Shown here piece by piece: positions 42,197 through 51,622 of a stretch of DNA of 64,000 nt. The position numbers were made by a program, and so were the translations under genes. Origin of the DNA: Thermohalobaculum sp965263335 (GTDB lineage Bacteria > Pseudomonadota > Alphaproteobacteria > Rhodobacterales > Rhodobacteraceae); contig CBDHHE010000001.1 of NCBI GenBank assembly GCA_965263335.1, positions 4,588,001 through 4,652,000 on the forward strand, read 5' to 3'. The notes under the pieces were generated by a model. The model was not told where the DNA came from and searched no databases. It was given only the letters and a program-made list of their open reading frames with translations. The number at the start of each line of letters is the position of its first letter. Within the stretch, counting starts at the first letter, position 1.

Positions 42197-42358
42197 TGCC
42201 AGTGATACGGCTGCAGTCGCATAGCCGCGCCGCTTGGTCGCGGTTGCAGCGGACGCGGGCGAGGGCTACACACCGACGAGCGTGCACAACATATTGGCGA
42301 AAAACCGGCGCCGTGCGCAGCTTCTGAGACCTGCGGCGCAAGTGGGGAGACCACGCGC

Positions 42359-43552
42359 ATGAACATTCACGAATACCAAGCCAAGGAGCTCCTGCGGCGC
42401 TATGGCGCTCCGGTGTCGAAGGGCCATGCGGTCCTGCAAGCCGATCACGCGCGAGAAGCGGTGGAGGAACTCGGCGGTCCCGTCTGGGTCGTGAAGGCGC
42501 AAATCCACGCGGGCGGCCGGGGCAAGGGCACGTTCAAGGAGGCCGAGGCCGGAGAGAAGGGCGGCGTCCGAGTCACAAGTGATCCCGAGGAGGCCGTGGC
42601 GCACGCCCAGGCGATGCTCGGCAACACGCTGGTCACGAAGCAGACCGGTCCGGCGGGAAAACAGGTCGGCCGCGTCTATGTCGAGGATGGCGCGGCGATT
42701 GCGAGCGAGTTCTACCTCGCGCTTCTCGTCGATCGCGAAACCAGCCGGGTCTCGTTCATTGCCTCGACCGAAGGCGGCATGGACATCGAGGAAGTGGCGG
42801 CGAGCACGCCCGAGAAAATTCTCACGTTCTCAGTCGATCCGGCGACGGGCATTCAGCCCTATCACGGCCGCAGGGTGGCGGCCGGGCTCGGCCTCACGGG
42901 CAATGCCTTCAAGCAGTGCGGCAAGCTGGTTGCGACCCTCTTCAAGATGTTCCTCGAGACCGATGCGTCGCTGCTCGAGATCAACCCGCTGATCCTGACC
43001 GAGGACGGCAATCTGATCTGCCTCGATGCCAAGATGAACTTCGACTCGAACGCGCTCTACCGTCACCCCGACCTGATGGAAATGCGCGACGAGACCGAGG
43101 AGGATCCGAAGGAGCTGGAAGCCTCGAAGTTCGATCTCAACTACATCGCGCTCGATGGCGAGATCGGGTGCATGGTGAACGGCGCCGGTCTCGCGATGGC
43201 GACGATGGACATCATCAAGCTCTACGGATCGGAGCCTGCCAACTTCCTCGATGTGGGCGGCGGGGCGACCAAGGACAAGGTGACCGAGGCGTTCAAGATC
43301 ATCACCTCGGACCCCAAGGTGAAGGGCATCCTGGTCAACATTTTCGGCGGTATCATGCGCTGTGACGTGATTGCCGAGGGTGTGGTCGCCGCCGTCAAGG
43401 AGGTGGGTCTCAAAGTGCCGCTGGTCGTGCGCCTCGAGGGCACCAACGTCGAGCTCGGCAAGAAGATCCTCAATGAATCCGATGTCGATGTGATCGCCGC
43501 CGACAACCTCGCCGACGCCGCCGAGAAGATCGTGAAGGCGGTCAAAGGGTAG
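42359..43552 (+). CDS. sucC: Succinate--CoA ligase [ADP-forming] subunit beta
   Basis: Substrate-level phosphorylation step of the TCA cycle, in complex with SucD. The 397-residue protein has the ATP-grasp start MNIHEYQAKELLRRYGAP, HAGGRGKGTFKEAE (nucleotide loop), LLEINPLILTEDGNL (metal ligands) and the CoA-ligase domain segment FLDVGGGATKDKVTEAFKI. The length matches the family (388 in E. coli) with a slightly longer middle region. GGGGAG lies upstream of the ATG. Confidence 0.98.
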   Translation: MNIHEYQAKELLRRYGAPVSKGHAVLQADHAREAVEELGGPVWVVKAQIHAGGRGKGTFKEAEAGEKGGVRVTSDPEEAVAHAQAMLGNTLVTKQTGPAGKQVGRVYVEDGAAIASEFYLALLVDRETSRVSFIASTEGGMDIEEVAASTPEKILTFSVDPATGIQPYHGRRVAAGLGLTGNAFKQCGKLVATLFKMFLETDASLLEINPLILTEDGNLICLDAKMNFDSNALYRHPDLMEMRDETEEDPKELEASKFDLNYIALDGEIGCMVNGAGLAMATMDIIKLYGSEPANFLDVGGGATKDKVTEAFKIITSDPKVKGILVNIFGGIMRCDVIAEGVVAAVKEVGLKVPLVVRLEGTNVELGKKILNESDVDVIAADNLADAAEKIVKAVKG

Positions 43553-43566
43553 GCGGCTTCCCGAAA

Positions 43567-43845
43567 TTGGAGATTAAATGGCTAATCTACATACTCATTT
43601 CCTGGGTTCTGGTCGCGGGTACAGGTTTTGTCCTTCAACTGCTTGTGACGCGACGAGTACGATACGTCGCTATCGCTACAGTGACGCACGCGGCGCTCGT
43701 TTCGGCGCTGTGGTGGGAGGTTTGGATTGGTGTTGCCGGCAGCGGCGACATTGCGCGCGGTGTGGTCGTGATGATGTTCGGCGTTGGTGCCGGATGCGGT
43801 GTCCTGACGAATATACTGTCGGGATTCATTGTTTTGGCAGACTAG
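43567..43845 (+). CDS. Small membrane protein of unknown function between sucC and sucD
   Basis: A 92-residue reading frame encoding about three hydrophobic helices (WLIYILISWVLVAGTGFVLQ; ATVTHAALVSALW; GVVVMMFGVGAGCGVLTNIL). The frame with this content starts only at a TTG at 43567, which has a weak AGGCGG ten bases upstream. A strong site (GGAG, five bases) instead precedes ATG 43578 in another frame whose product looks non-coding; removing one G after that ATG would join it to the membrane frame. The start is therefore unsure, or the sequence has an extra base. No known family. Codon use is less GC-biased than that of sucC or sucD. Confidence 0.5.
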   Translation: MEIKWLIYILISWVLVAGTGFVLQLLVTRRVRYVAIATVTHAALVSALWWEVWIGVAGSGDIARGVVVMMFGVGAGCGVLTNILSGFIVLAD

Positions 43846-43871
43846 AAACGACATTGAAAAATAGGTGACGA

Positions 43872-44756
43872 ATGGCCGTACTCGTCGATGAACACACCAA
43901 GGTGATCTGCCAGGGCCTGACGGGCGCGCAGGGGACCTTCCACACCGAACAGGCCATCGCATACGGAACCGGCATGGTCGGTGGTGTGACGCCGGGCAAG
44001 GGCGGTACGGAGCATCTGGGTCTGCCGGTGTTCGATACCGTCTCCGAGGCGGTGGAGAAGACCGGAGCGACGGCAAGTGCGATCTACGTGCCTCCGCCGT
44101 TCGCGGCTGACGCGATCATGGAAGCGATCGATGCCGAGGTTCCTCTGATCTGCTGTATCACCGAGGGCATCCCGGTGCTCGACATGATGCGTGTGAAGCG
44201 GATGCTGGATGGCGCGTCTTCGCGTCTGATCGGGCCGAACTGTCCTGGCGTCATCACGCCGGACGCCTGCAAGATCGGCATCATGCCGGGCCATATTCAC
44301 AAGCGTGGTTCTGTCGGCGTGGTCTCGCGCTCTGGTACACTGACCTACGAGGCGGTGGGTCAGACGACGGCGGCGGGGCTTGGCCAGTCGACCTGTATCG
44401 GCATCGGCGGCGACCCGATCAAGGGCACCGAGTTCATCGACTGCCTCGAGCTCTTCCTCGGAGATCCCGAGACCGAGAGCATCATCATGATCGGTGAGAT
44501 CGGCGGATCGGCCGAAGAAGACGCGGCCCAGTTCCTGATCGACGAGGCCAAGAAAGGCCGTAAAAAACCGACCGCAGGCTTCATTGCGGGGCGCACCGCA
44601 CCGCCGGGGCGGCGCATGGGCCATGCGGGCGCGATCATCTCGGGCGGCAAAGGCGGGGCCGACGACAAGATCGAAGCGATGCGCGCGGCGGGAATAACTG
44701 TCGCGGACAGCCCGGCTGGGCTCGGTCAAGCCTTGCTTAACGCTATAAGTGGTTGA
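43872..44756 (+). CDS. sucD: Succinate--CoA ligase subunit alpha
   Basis: CoA-binding and phosphohistidine-carrying partner of SucC. The 294-residue protein has the N-terminal Rossmann segment VICQGLTGAQGTFHTEQAIAYG, PPPFAADAIMEAI, and the active-site His in GHAGAIISGGKGGADDK. It is well conserved over its length. It follows sucC after the small membrane gene and precedes sucA by 105 bases. Confidence 0.98.
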   Translation: MAVLVDEHTKVICQGLTGAQGTFHTEQAIAYGTGMVGGVTPGKGGTEHLGLPVFDTVSEAVEKTGATASAIYVPPPFAADAIMEAIDAEVPLICCITEGIPVLDMMRVKRMLDGASSRLIGPNCPGVITPDACKIGIMPGHIHKRGSVGVVSRSGTLTYEAVGQTTAAGLGQSTCIGIGGDPIKGTEFIDCLELFLGDPETESIIMIGEIGGSAEEDAAQFLIDEAKKGRKKPTAGFIAGRTAPPGRRMGHAGAIISGGKGGADDKIEAMRAAGITVADSPAGLGQALLNAISG

Positions 44757-44861
44757 ATGATGCTAACGGCCTGAATCGGGCCGGCCTCGCCACCTGGGGG
44801 CGCCTTTGCGTCTCCACCCTAGCCAGAGGAAGGGCCGCAGAAACGCGGCTCCTGAGCAGGC

Positions 44862-47801
44862 ATGAACGACCAGAGCTCGAACGAGCAGTTTCACACGTCT
44901 TCTTTCCTTCAGGGTCACAACGCCGAATACATCGAGCAGCTGCATGCGCGCTGGGTGCGCGATCCGGCCTCCGTTGACCCGACATGGTCCAGGTTCTTCT
45001 CGGATCTCGCGGACGATGCAGGCGATATTGCATCGGAGGCCGCGGGTGCGCCTTGGGAGCGCACCGATTGGCCTCCCGCACCCGGGGATGAACTGACGGC
45101 GGCGCTCGACAGCAACTGGGACGCTGTTCCCGATCCGAAGAAGCTGAAGCAAAAGATCGCCACCAAGGCCAACGGCGTGATGGACGAAGGCCAGATGCGT
45201 GCGGCCGTGCTCGATTCGATCCGGGCGATCATGTACATCCGCTCGTTCCGCTCGCGTGCGCACCTTGGCGCCAATCTTGATCCGCTGGGATTGCAGGGTG
45301 CCGTGGCGCATCCGGAGTTCGATCCGCGCTTTTTCGGTTTCTCCGACGCGGATCTCGACCGACCGATCTTCATCGACAATGTGCTCGGGCTCGAGAGCGC
45401 CACGATGCGCGAGATCGAGAGCATTCTGAAGCGCACCTATCAGGGCACATTTGCGCTGCAGTTCATGCATCTGCAGGATCCGGGCCCGAAGAGCTGGCTG
45501 CAGCAGCGCATCGAGGGCTTCGGCAAGGAAATCAGCTTCACCAAGGAAGGCCGCCGCGCAATCCTGCAGAAAATGATCGAAGCAGAGGGCTTCGAGAAGT
45601 TCCTGCACGTCAAATACATGGGCACCAAGCGCTTCGGGCTCGACGGCGGCGAGAGCCTGATCCCGGCCATGGAGCAGATCATCAAGCGTGGCGGTGCGCT
45701 GGGCGCGAAGGAGATCATCTTCGGGATGCCGCACCGCGGGCGTCTCAACATCCTCGCGAACGTGATGGGCAAGCCCTTCCGGGCGATCTTCAACGAGTTC
45801 CAGGGCGGCAGCTTCAAACCCGAGGATGTCGATGGCTCGGGCGATGTGAAGTACCATCTCGGCGCCTCGTCGGACCGTGTGTTCGACGGCAACTCGGTGC
45901 ACCTGAGCCTGACCGCGAACCCCAGCCATCTCGAGGCCGTCAATCCGGTTGTCCTGGGCAAGGTGCGCGCAAAGCAGGCTCAGTATGACGACGACCGGAC
46001 CGCGGTGATCCCCGTGCTGCTGCATGGTGATGCGGCCTTTGCAGGGCAGGGCGTCGTCGCCGAGTGTTTCGGTTTGTCGGGGCTCAAAGGCCACAAAACC
46101 GGCGGTACCATTCACATCGTGGTCAACAACCAGATCGGGTTCACCACGGCGCCGCACCACAGCCGCTCGAGCCCCTATCCCACCGACATCGCCAAGATGG
46201 TCGACTGCCCGATTTTCCACGTGAACGGGGACGATCCGGAAGCGGTGGTCCACGCGGCAAAGGTCGCGACCGAGTTCCGCCAGCAGTTCCAGCGCGATGT
46301 GGTGATCGATATCTTCTGCTACCGCCGCTTCGGCCACAACGAGGGTGACGAGCCGATGTTCACCCAGCCGAAGATGTACAAGGCGATCAAGAAGCAGAAG
46401 ACAACCCTGCAGCTCTACTCCGAGCGGCTGGCGGCCGAGAAACTGATGGATGCCGGCGACATCGAGCAGGGCATCGAGGACTTCCAGAAGTATTTGAACG
46501 ATGAGTTCGAGGCGGGCAAGGAATACCGCCCGAACAAGGCCGACTGGCTCGACGGGCGGTGGTCCGGCTTCGAAACTTCCGAAGGTGAGTACCAGCGCGG
46601 CCAGACCGCCGTTCCGATGGAGATGCTCGAGGAGGTCGGCGGTGCGCTCAGCCGCCTGCCTGCGGAGTTCAAGGCGCATCGCACGGTCGCTCGGCTGCTC
46701 GAGACCAAACAGAAAATGATCGAGGCGGGCGAGGGCATTGACTGGGCGACCGCGGAAGCGCTCGCGTTCGGCTCGCTGATGCTCGAGGGCTACAAGGTTC
46801 GCCTGTCTGGACAGGACTGCACCCGCGGGACCTTCAGCCAGCGACATTCGGGCATCACCGAGCAGAACACCGAGGAGCGCTACTACCCGCTGAACCACAT
46901 TCGCGAGGGACAGGCGCAGTATGAGGTCATCGACTCGATGCTCTCGGAGTATGCGGTGCTGGGTTACGAGTATGGCTACTCGCTGTCCGAGCCCAATGCG
47001 CTGGTGCTCTGGGAGGCACAGTTCGGCGACTTTGCCAACGGTGCTCAGATCATGATCGACCAGTTCGTGTGCTGCGGCGAGCGGAAGTGGCTCAGAATGT
47101 CCGGCCTCGTGCTGCTGCTGCCGCACGGCTACGAGGGGCAGGGGCCCGAGCACTCCTCTGCAAGGATCGAGCGGTTCCTGCAACTGTCGGCCGAGGACAA
47201 CTGGATCGTCGCCAACTGTACCACTCCGGCCAACTACTTTCACATCCTGCGCCGCCAGCTGCACCGGAGCTTCCGCAAGCCGCTGGTGCTGTTCACGCCC
47301 AAATCGTTGCTGCGCCACAAGATGTGCGTGTCGAAACTCGACGAGATGGCGGAAGGGTCGAGTTTTCACCGGGTTCTCTGGGACGACGCCGAGGTCGGCA
47401 TCTCGAAGACCAAGCTGGCGAAGGACGACAAGATCCGGCGTGTGGTGATGTGTTCAGGCAAGGTCTACTTCGATCTGCTCGAGGCGCGCGACGAGGCTGG
47501 TCTGAACGACGTCTATCTGATGCGCCTCGAACAGTTCTATCCGTTCCCGGCGCTCAGCTTGACGCGTGAGCTGGCGCGGTTCCGCAACGCGGACATGGTC
47601 TGGTGCCAGGAAGAGCCCAAGAACCAGGGCGCCTGGTTCTTCGTCGAGCCCAATATCGAATGGGTGCTGAGCCGGATCGGCGCGAAGGTGACGCGTGCAA
47701 TCTACGCGGGCCGGCCCGCATCCGCATCACCAGCGACGGGTCTCGCATCCCAGCACAAGGCAGAGCAGGCGGCGCTAATCGACGCCGCGCTCGCACCCTG
47801 A
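44862..47801 (+). CDS. sucA: 2-oxoglutarate dehydrogenase E1 component
   Basis: Thiamin-diphosphate-dependent decarboxylase of the 2-oxoglutarate dehydrogenase complex. The 979-residue protein starts MNDQSSNEQFHTSSFLQGHN; the N-terminal E2-binding segment (FLQGHNAEYIEQLHARW) is followed by the dehydrogenase domain with GMPHRGRLNILANV, HLSLTANPSHLEAVNPV and the ThDP motif region GDAAFAGQGVVAE...NNQIGFTT. The C-terminal part has LLPHGYEGQGPEHSSARIER. The length is slightly greater than in E. coli (933). It is followed 22 bases later by sucB. Confidence 0.98.
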   Translation: MNDQSSNEQFHTSSFLQGHNAEYIEQLHARWVRDPASVDPTWSRFFSDLADDAGDIASEAAGAPWERTDWPPAPGDELTAALDSNWDAVPDPKKLKQKIATKANGVMDEGQMRAAVLDSIRAIMYIRSFRSRAHLGANLDPLGLQGAVAHPEFDPRFFGFSDADLDRPIFIDNVLGLESATMREIESILKRTYQGTFALQFMHLQDPGPKSWLQQRIEGFGKEISFTKEGRRAILQKMIEAEGFEKFLHVKYMGTKRFGLDGGESLIPAMEQIIKRGGALGAKEIIFGMPHRGRLNILANVMGKPFRAIFNEFQGGSFKPEDVDGSGDVKYHLGASSDRVFDGNSVHLSLTANPSHLEAVNPVVLGKVRAKQAQYDDDRTAVIPVLLHGDAAFAGQGVVAECFGLSGLKGHKTGGTIHIVVNNQIGFTTAPHHSRSSPYPTDIAKMVDCPIFHVNGDDPEAVVHAAKVATEFRQQFQRDVVIDIFCYRRFGHNEGDEPMFTQPKMYKAIKKQKTTLQLYSERLAAEKLMDAGDIEQGIEDFQKYLNDEFEAGKEYRPNKADWLDGRWSGFETSEGEYQRGQTAVPMEMLEEVGGALSRLPAEFKAHRTVARLLETKQKMIEAGEGIDWATAEALAFGSLMLEGYKVRLSGQDCTRGTFSQRHSGITEQNTEERYYPLNHIREGQAQYEVIDSMLSEYAVLGYEYGYSLSEPNALVLWEAQFGDFANGAQIMIDQFVCCGERKWLRMSGLVLLLPHGYEGQGPEHSSARIERFLQLSAEDNWIVANCTTPANYFHILRRQLHRSFRKPLVLFTPKSLLRHKMCVSKLDEMAEGSSFHRVLWDDAEVGISKTKLAKDDKIRRVVMCSGKVYFDLLEARDEAGLNDVYLMRLEQFYPFPALSLTRELARFRNADMVWCQEEPKNQGAWFFVEPNIEWVLSRIGAKVTRAIYAGRPASASPATGLASQHKAEQAALIDAALAP

Positions 47802-47823
47802 GGCACAGAGAAGGAAGAGCAGC

Positions 47824-49020
47824 ATGGCAGTAGAAGTCCGTGTCCCGGTGCTGGGTGAATCGGTCACCGAGGCAACGGTGGCCACCTGGTTCAAGCAGCC
47901 GGGCGAGGCGGTTGGCGCAGACGAGATGATCTGTGAGCTCGAGACGGACAAGGTCAGTCTCGAAGTGCCCTCTCCGGTCGCCGGCGTCGTCGTCGAGCAT
48001 GTTGCGAGCGAGGGCGATACTGTCGGTGTCGATGCGCTCCTCGCCACGGTGGAGGAAGGCGCTGCCGCGAGCTCCCCGGCGCCCGCAGCGCCGGCTGAAA
48101 CCGCAGCGCCGCCCACCCCCCCGCCCGCGGCAGCCAAGGCCAATGGTGGCGCTGTCGAAGATGCACCGTCCGCCAAGAAGATGATGGCGGAAAAGGGCAT
48201 CGGCCGCGATCAGGTCACCGGCACCGGGCGCGACGGACGGGCGATGAAGGAAGACGTGGTCCGGGCTGCAACGGCTCCGGCGGCAAAGGCGCCGTCACCT
48301 GCGCCCGCGGCGGAGGATGGCGCGCGCGAGAAGCGGGTGCGCATGACGCGGCTGCGCCAGACGATCGCGCGCCGGCTGAAAGATGCGCAGAACACGGCCG
48401 CGATGCTCACCACCTTCAACGAGGTGGATCTGACCGAGGTCATGGCCATCCGGGCCGACTACAAGGATTTGTTTCTGAAGAAGCATGACGTCAAGCTCGG
48501 CTTCATGGGCTTCTTCGTGAAAGCCTGCTGCCATGCGCTGAAGGAAGTCCCGGCGGTCAATGCCGAGATCGACGGCGATGAGCTGGTCTACAAGAACTAC
48601 TATCATGTCGGTGTCGCGGTCGGCACCCCGACGGGGCTCGTGGTGCCGGTGGTGCGCGATGCGGACACTTTGAGTTTCGCTGGGGTCGAGAAGACCATCG
48701 CCGAGCTTGGTGTGCGCGCCCGCGACGGCAAGCTGTCGATGGCGGACATGCAGGGCGGCACGTTCACGATCTCGAACGGCGGGGTCTATGGCTCGCTGAT
48801 GTCGGCACCGATCCTCAACCCGCCCCAGTCCGGTATTCTCGGCATGCACAAGATCCAGGAACGGCCCATGGTCGTCGGGGGGCAGATCGTCGCGCGCCCG
48901 ATGATGTATCTTGCGTTGAGCTATGACCACCGGATCATCGACGGCAAGGAAGCGGTGACTTTCCTTGTGCGCGTGAAGGAGGCGCTGGAGGATCCGCGGC
49001 GTCTGCTGATGGATCTGTGA
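47824..49020 (+). CDS. sucB: Dihydrolipoyllysine-residue succinyltransferase (E2)
   Basis: E2 core of the 2-oxoglutarate dehydrogenase complex. The 398-residue protein has one lipoyl domain (lipoylated Lys in CELETDKVSLEVPSP), an Ala/Pro-rich linker, the E1/E3-binding segment (PSAKKMMAEKGIGRDQVTGT), a second linker and the catalytic domain with the C-terminal LSYDHRIIDGKEAV (His-x3-Asp active site). A GGAAGAGCAGC leader precedes the ATG. Confidence 0.98.
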   Translation: MAVEVRVPVLGESVTEATVATWFKQPGEAVGADEMICELETDKVSLEVPSPVAGVVVEHVASEGDTVGVDALLATVEEGAAASSPAPAAPAETAAPPTPPPAAAKANGGAVEDAPSAKKMMAEKGIGRDQVTGTGRDGRAMKEDVVRAATAPAAKAPSPAPAAEDGAREKRVRMTRLRQTIARRLKDAQNTAAMLTTFNEVDLTEVMAIRADYKDLFLKKHDVKLGFMGFFVKACCHALKEVPAVNAEIDGDELVYKNYYHVGVAVGTPTGLVVPVVRDADTLSFAGVEKTIAELGVRARDGKLSMADMQGGTFTISNGGVYGSLMSAPILNPPQSGILGMHKIQERPMVVGGQIVARPMMYLALSYDHRIIDGKEAVTFLVRVKEALEDPRRLLMDL

Positions 49021-49048
49021 GGACGGCTTGTCGGACGGAGGGCCCCGG

Positions 49049-49482
49049 ATGGAGTTTCAGAACCCGGAAGCCGAGGCGGATATCCGTTCGTTCTTGAGGT
49101 CGCTGCCGTTCGCACGGACGGCCGGTACGTCGGTGGTCAGAGTTCATCCGGGAACGGTGACCCTGGAGGCCGGACTGTCCGAGGTGCACGAAGCGGCGCC
49201 CGGGACGATTGCGGCAAGCGCCGTCGGGGCGATCGGCGACATGGCGGCAATCTGCTCGATGATTTCGTGTCTGCCGAAAGGCTGGGCGACCGCAACCCTG
49301 GACTTCACAGTGAAGATGTGCGGACCGGCCCGAGGTGGCTTGGCGCGCGCTGTGGAACAGGTGCTGCAGAGCGGCAAGACCACCTCGGTCGCCCGAACCG
49401 AAATCTCATGATAGACACAGATGATTCAATCCTTTGCGGAACCGTGCTCGCGACTGGGCGAAACTTTCAGATCAAAGCCTGA
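49049..49482 (+). CDS. PaaI-like hot-dog thioesterase, interrupted by a frameshift
   Basis: The ATG at 49049 has GGAGG seven bases upstream. The frame encodes the hot-dog fold (TVTLEAGLSEVHEAAPGTIA, ATLDFTVKMCGPARGG, GKTTSVARTEIS) but stops at 49411 after 120 residues. The missing C-terminus is present one frame over: MIDTDDSILCGTVLATGRNF continues to a stop at 49482, and LCxTVLATGRNF is the normal end of this family. Adding one base between about 49403 and 49409 restores a protein of 144 residues. It may hydrolyse aryl- or acyl-CoA. It is embedded between sucB and lpdA; whether it is broken in the cell or only in the sequence is undecided. Confidence 0.8.
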
Positions 49483-49518
49483 TCGTCACCACGACAATCG
49501 GGACAAAGGAGATGCCAT

Positions 49519-50904
49519 ATGTCCGACTATGACGTGGTGGTGATCGGGGGCGGCCCCGGCGGATATGTCTGTGCGATCCGGGCGGCTCAGCTTGGGCTCA
49601 AGGTTGCGTGCGTCGAAGGGCGGGGCGCGCTTGGGGGTACGTGCCTCAACGTTGGCTGCATCCCGTCCAAGGCTTTGCTGCACGCCTCGGAACTGGTGCA
49701 TGAAAGTGCCCACACCTTCGACAAGATGGGCATATCGGTCGGCACGCCGAAAGTCGATGTCAAGAAGATGCGCGCCTACAAGGATGGCGTGATCAAGTCG
49801 AACACGGACGGGATCGAGTTTCTCTTCAAGAAGAACAAGGTCGAATACGTGAAGGGCTGGGGAAAAATCGCCTCGCCGACCGAAGTCAAGGTGGGCCGCA
49901 AAACGCTCACGACCAAGAATATCGTCATCGCGACCGGATCCGAGCCTGCCAGCCTGCCCGGCGTCGAGGTCGACGAGAAGCGGATCGTGACGTCGACAGG
50001 TGCGCTCGAGCTCACGAAGATCCCGAAAAGCCTCGTGATCATCGGTGCTGGCGTGATCGGGCTCGAGCTCGGGTCGGTCTGGGGGCGGCTGGGCGCCGAA
50101 GTGACAGTGATCGAATATCTCGATCACATCACGCCGGGTCAGGACGCCGAGGTGCAGAAGAGCTTCCAGCGCATCCTCACCAAGCAAGGCATGACGTTTG
50201 TTCTGGGCGCTGCCGTTCAGGGCGTCGAGGCGATGAAGACCAAGTTGAAGGTGGCCTACAAGACGCGCAAGGACGAGGCTGACCATAGCATCGATGCCGA
50301 TGTCGTCCTCGTGGCGACGGGGCGGCGGCCCTACACCGAGGGGCTTGAACTGGACAAGGTCGGGGTCGAGACCGATCGGGGGATGGTGAAGACCAACAAC
50401 ACCTGGCAGACCAATGTGCCGGGCATCTGGGCAATCGGCGATGTGATAGCGGGCCCGATGCTCGCGCATAAGGCCGAGGATGAGGGTGTGGCGGTCGCCG
50501 AGCAGATCGCGGGCAAGCATGGGCACGTGAACTACGGCGTGATCCCTTCGGTGATCTACACCGCCCCTGAAGTTGCGGCAGTGGGCGCGACCGAGCAGGA
50601 GCTCAAGGCGGAGGGTCGCAAGTACAAGACCGGGAAGTTTCCGTTCATGGCAAACGGCCGGGCGAAGGCGAATTTCGTCACCGAGGGGTTCGTCAAGATC
50701 CTCGCCGACGCCGAGACGGACCGCATTCTTGGGTGCCACGTCGTCGGGCCCGCGGCGGGTGACCTGATCCACGAGGTCTGCGTTGCGATGGAGTTTGGTG
50801 CATCTGCCGAAGATCTGGCGCTGACTTGTCACGCCCACCCGACGTACTCGGAAGCCATGCGCGAGGCGGCAATGGCCTGTGGCGACGGTCCGATTCACGC
50901 CTGA
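49519..50904 (+). CDS. lpdA: Dihydrolipoyl dehydrogenase (E3)
   Basis: Flavoenzyme that reoxidises the lipoyl groups of 2-oxoacid dehydrogenase complexes. The 461-residue protein starts at an ATG with AAAGGAGA upstream: FAD motif VVVIGGGPGGYVCAIRAA, redox-active Cys42/Cys47 (GGTCLNVGCIPSKAL), NAD motif VIIGAGVIGLELGSVW and the C-terminal catalytic His region LTCHAHPTYSEAMREAA. Being directly behind sucAB, it is the E3 of the 2-oxoglutarate dehydrogenase complex. Confidence 0.97.
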   Translation: MSDYDVVVIGGGPGGYVCAIRAAQLGLKVACVEGRGALGGTCLNVGCIPSKALLHASELVHESAHTFDKMGISVGTPKVDVKKMRAYKDGVIKSNTDGIEFLFKKNKVEYVKGWGKIASPTEVKVGRKTLTTKNIVIATGSEPASLPGVEVDEKRIVTSTGALELTKIPKSLVIIGAGVIGLELGSVWGRLGAEVTVIEYLDHITPGQDAEVQKSFQRILTKQGMTFVLGAAVQGVEAMKTKLKVAYKTRKDEADHSIDADVVLVATGRRPYTEGLELDKVGVETDRGMVKTNNTWQTNVPGIWAIGDVIAGPMLAHKAEDEGVAVAEQIAGKHGHVNYGVIPSVIYTAPEVAAVGATEQELKAEGRKYKTGKFPFMANGRAKANFVTEGFVKILADAETDRILGCHVVGPAAGDLIHEVCVAMEFGASAEDLALTCHAHPTYSEAMREAAMACGDGPIHA

Positions 50905-50985
50905 AGGCAAGATGTGATTGCCAGGGGGCTCGTACGCGTGTCCCGGGTACGTTAAAAACCTTTCGCAGGTCAGGGGGAGTGCGAA

Positions 50986-51513
50986 ATGGCGCATCTACTT
51001 GGAATTTCGGGCTCGCTCCGGAAGGGCAGCTACAACTCGATGCTGGTGCGCGAAGCCGCCCGGGTCTTTGCGCCCGACGCGTTCACGTTCGCCGATCTGA
51101 ACCTTCCGCTCTTCAACGAAGACGTCGAGGCGGAGGGGATGCCCGAGGCGGTGACCCGGCTCTGCGATCAGATCCAGGCTGCGGATGCGATTGTGTTCTC
51201 GACCACCGAGTACAACAAGGGGCCCTCCGGCGTGATCAAGAACGCGCTCGATTGGGTGTCGCGCCCGCGCCCTGCGCCGCTGGTCGGCAAGCCGGTGGCC
51301 GTGGTCTCTGCCTCTGCCGGGATAGCCGGAGGCGAGCGCGCGAAATCGGCGATGTACCTGTTCCTGGTGCCGTTCAAGGTCAACCTCGTGTTCCAGCCGG
51401 AGGTCAATCTGGGCAATGCAAGCGCGCAGTTCGACGAAAACGGCCAGCTGATCGACACTGCAAAGGCCGAGGCGCTGGCAAAGCTTATGAGCGAGCTAAA
51501 GGCAGCAATCTGA
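50986..51513 (+). CDS. NAD(P)H-dependent FMN reductase
   Basis: A 175-residue flavodoxin-like oxidoreductase. The FMN phosphate loop is GISGSLRKGSYNSML; the second conserved segment, STTEYNKGPSGVIKNALDWVS, matches the EYN...PxxLKNAIDWxS signature of chromate/quinone reductase-like and SsuE-like flavin reductases. It transfers electrons from NAD(P)H to FMN, quinones or metal ions; the physiological acceptor is unknown. GGGGGAG lies upstream of the ATG. Confidence 0.9.
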   Translation: MAHLLGISGSLRKGSYNSMLVREAARVFAPDAFTFADLNLPLFNEDVEAEGMPEAVTRLCDQIQAADAIVFSTTEYNKGPSGVIKNALDWVSRPRPAPLVGKPVAVVSASAGIAGGERAKSAMYLFLVPFKVNLVFQPEVNLGNASAQFDENGQLIDTAKAEALAKLMSELKAAI

Positions 51514-51622
51514 CCTCGACCGCCCCGACACTGCGTGACATCGCCCCGCGGTTCTCCCGAATCGCCGTCGCTCAGGGTTCGTTTCGTGCACCACCTGATG
51601 TCCGGGCTCGGAGGAACACAGT

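Noticed and set aside
43578..43868. Protein from the ATG at 43578 with a strong ribosome-binding site
   Set aside because: The product is Arg/Cys-rich without pattern, while the neighbouring frame codes for a coherent membrane protein. The ribosome-binding site is discussed as a sign of a start conflict.
44763..47369. 868-residue minus-strand reading frame opposite sucA
   Set aside because: It is an antisense shadow of a GC-rich gene: no start context, Arg/His/Leu-rich composition and no motifs. The sucA product on the plus strand is certain.
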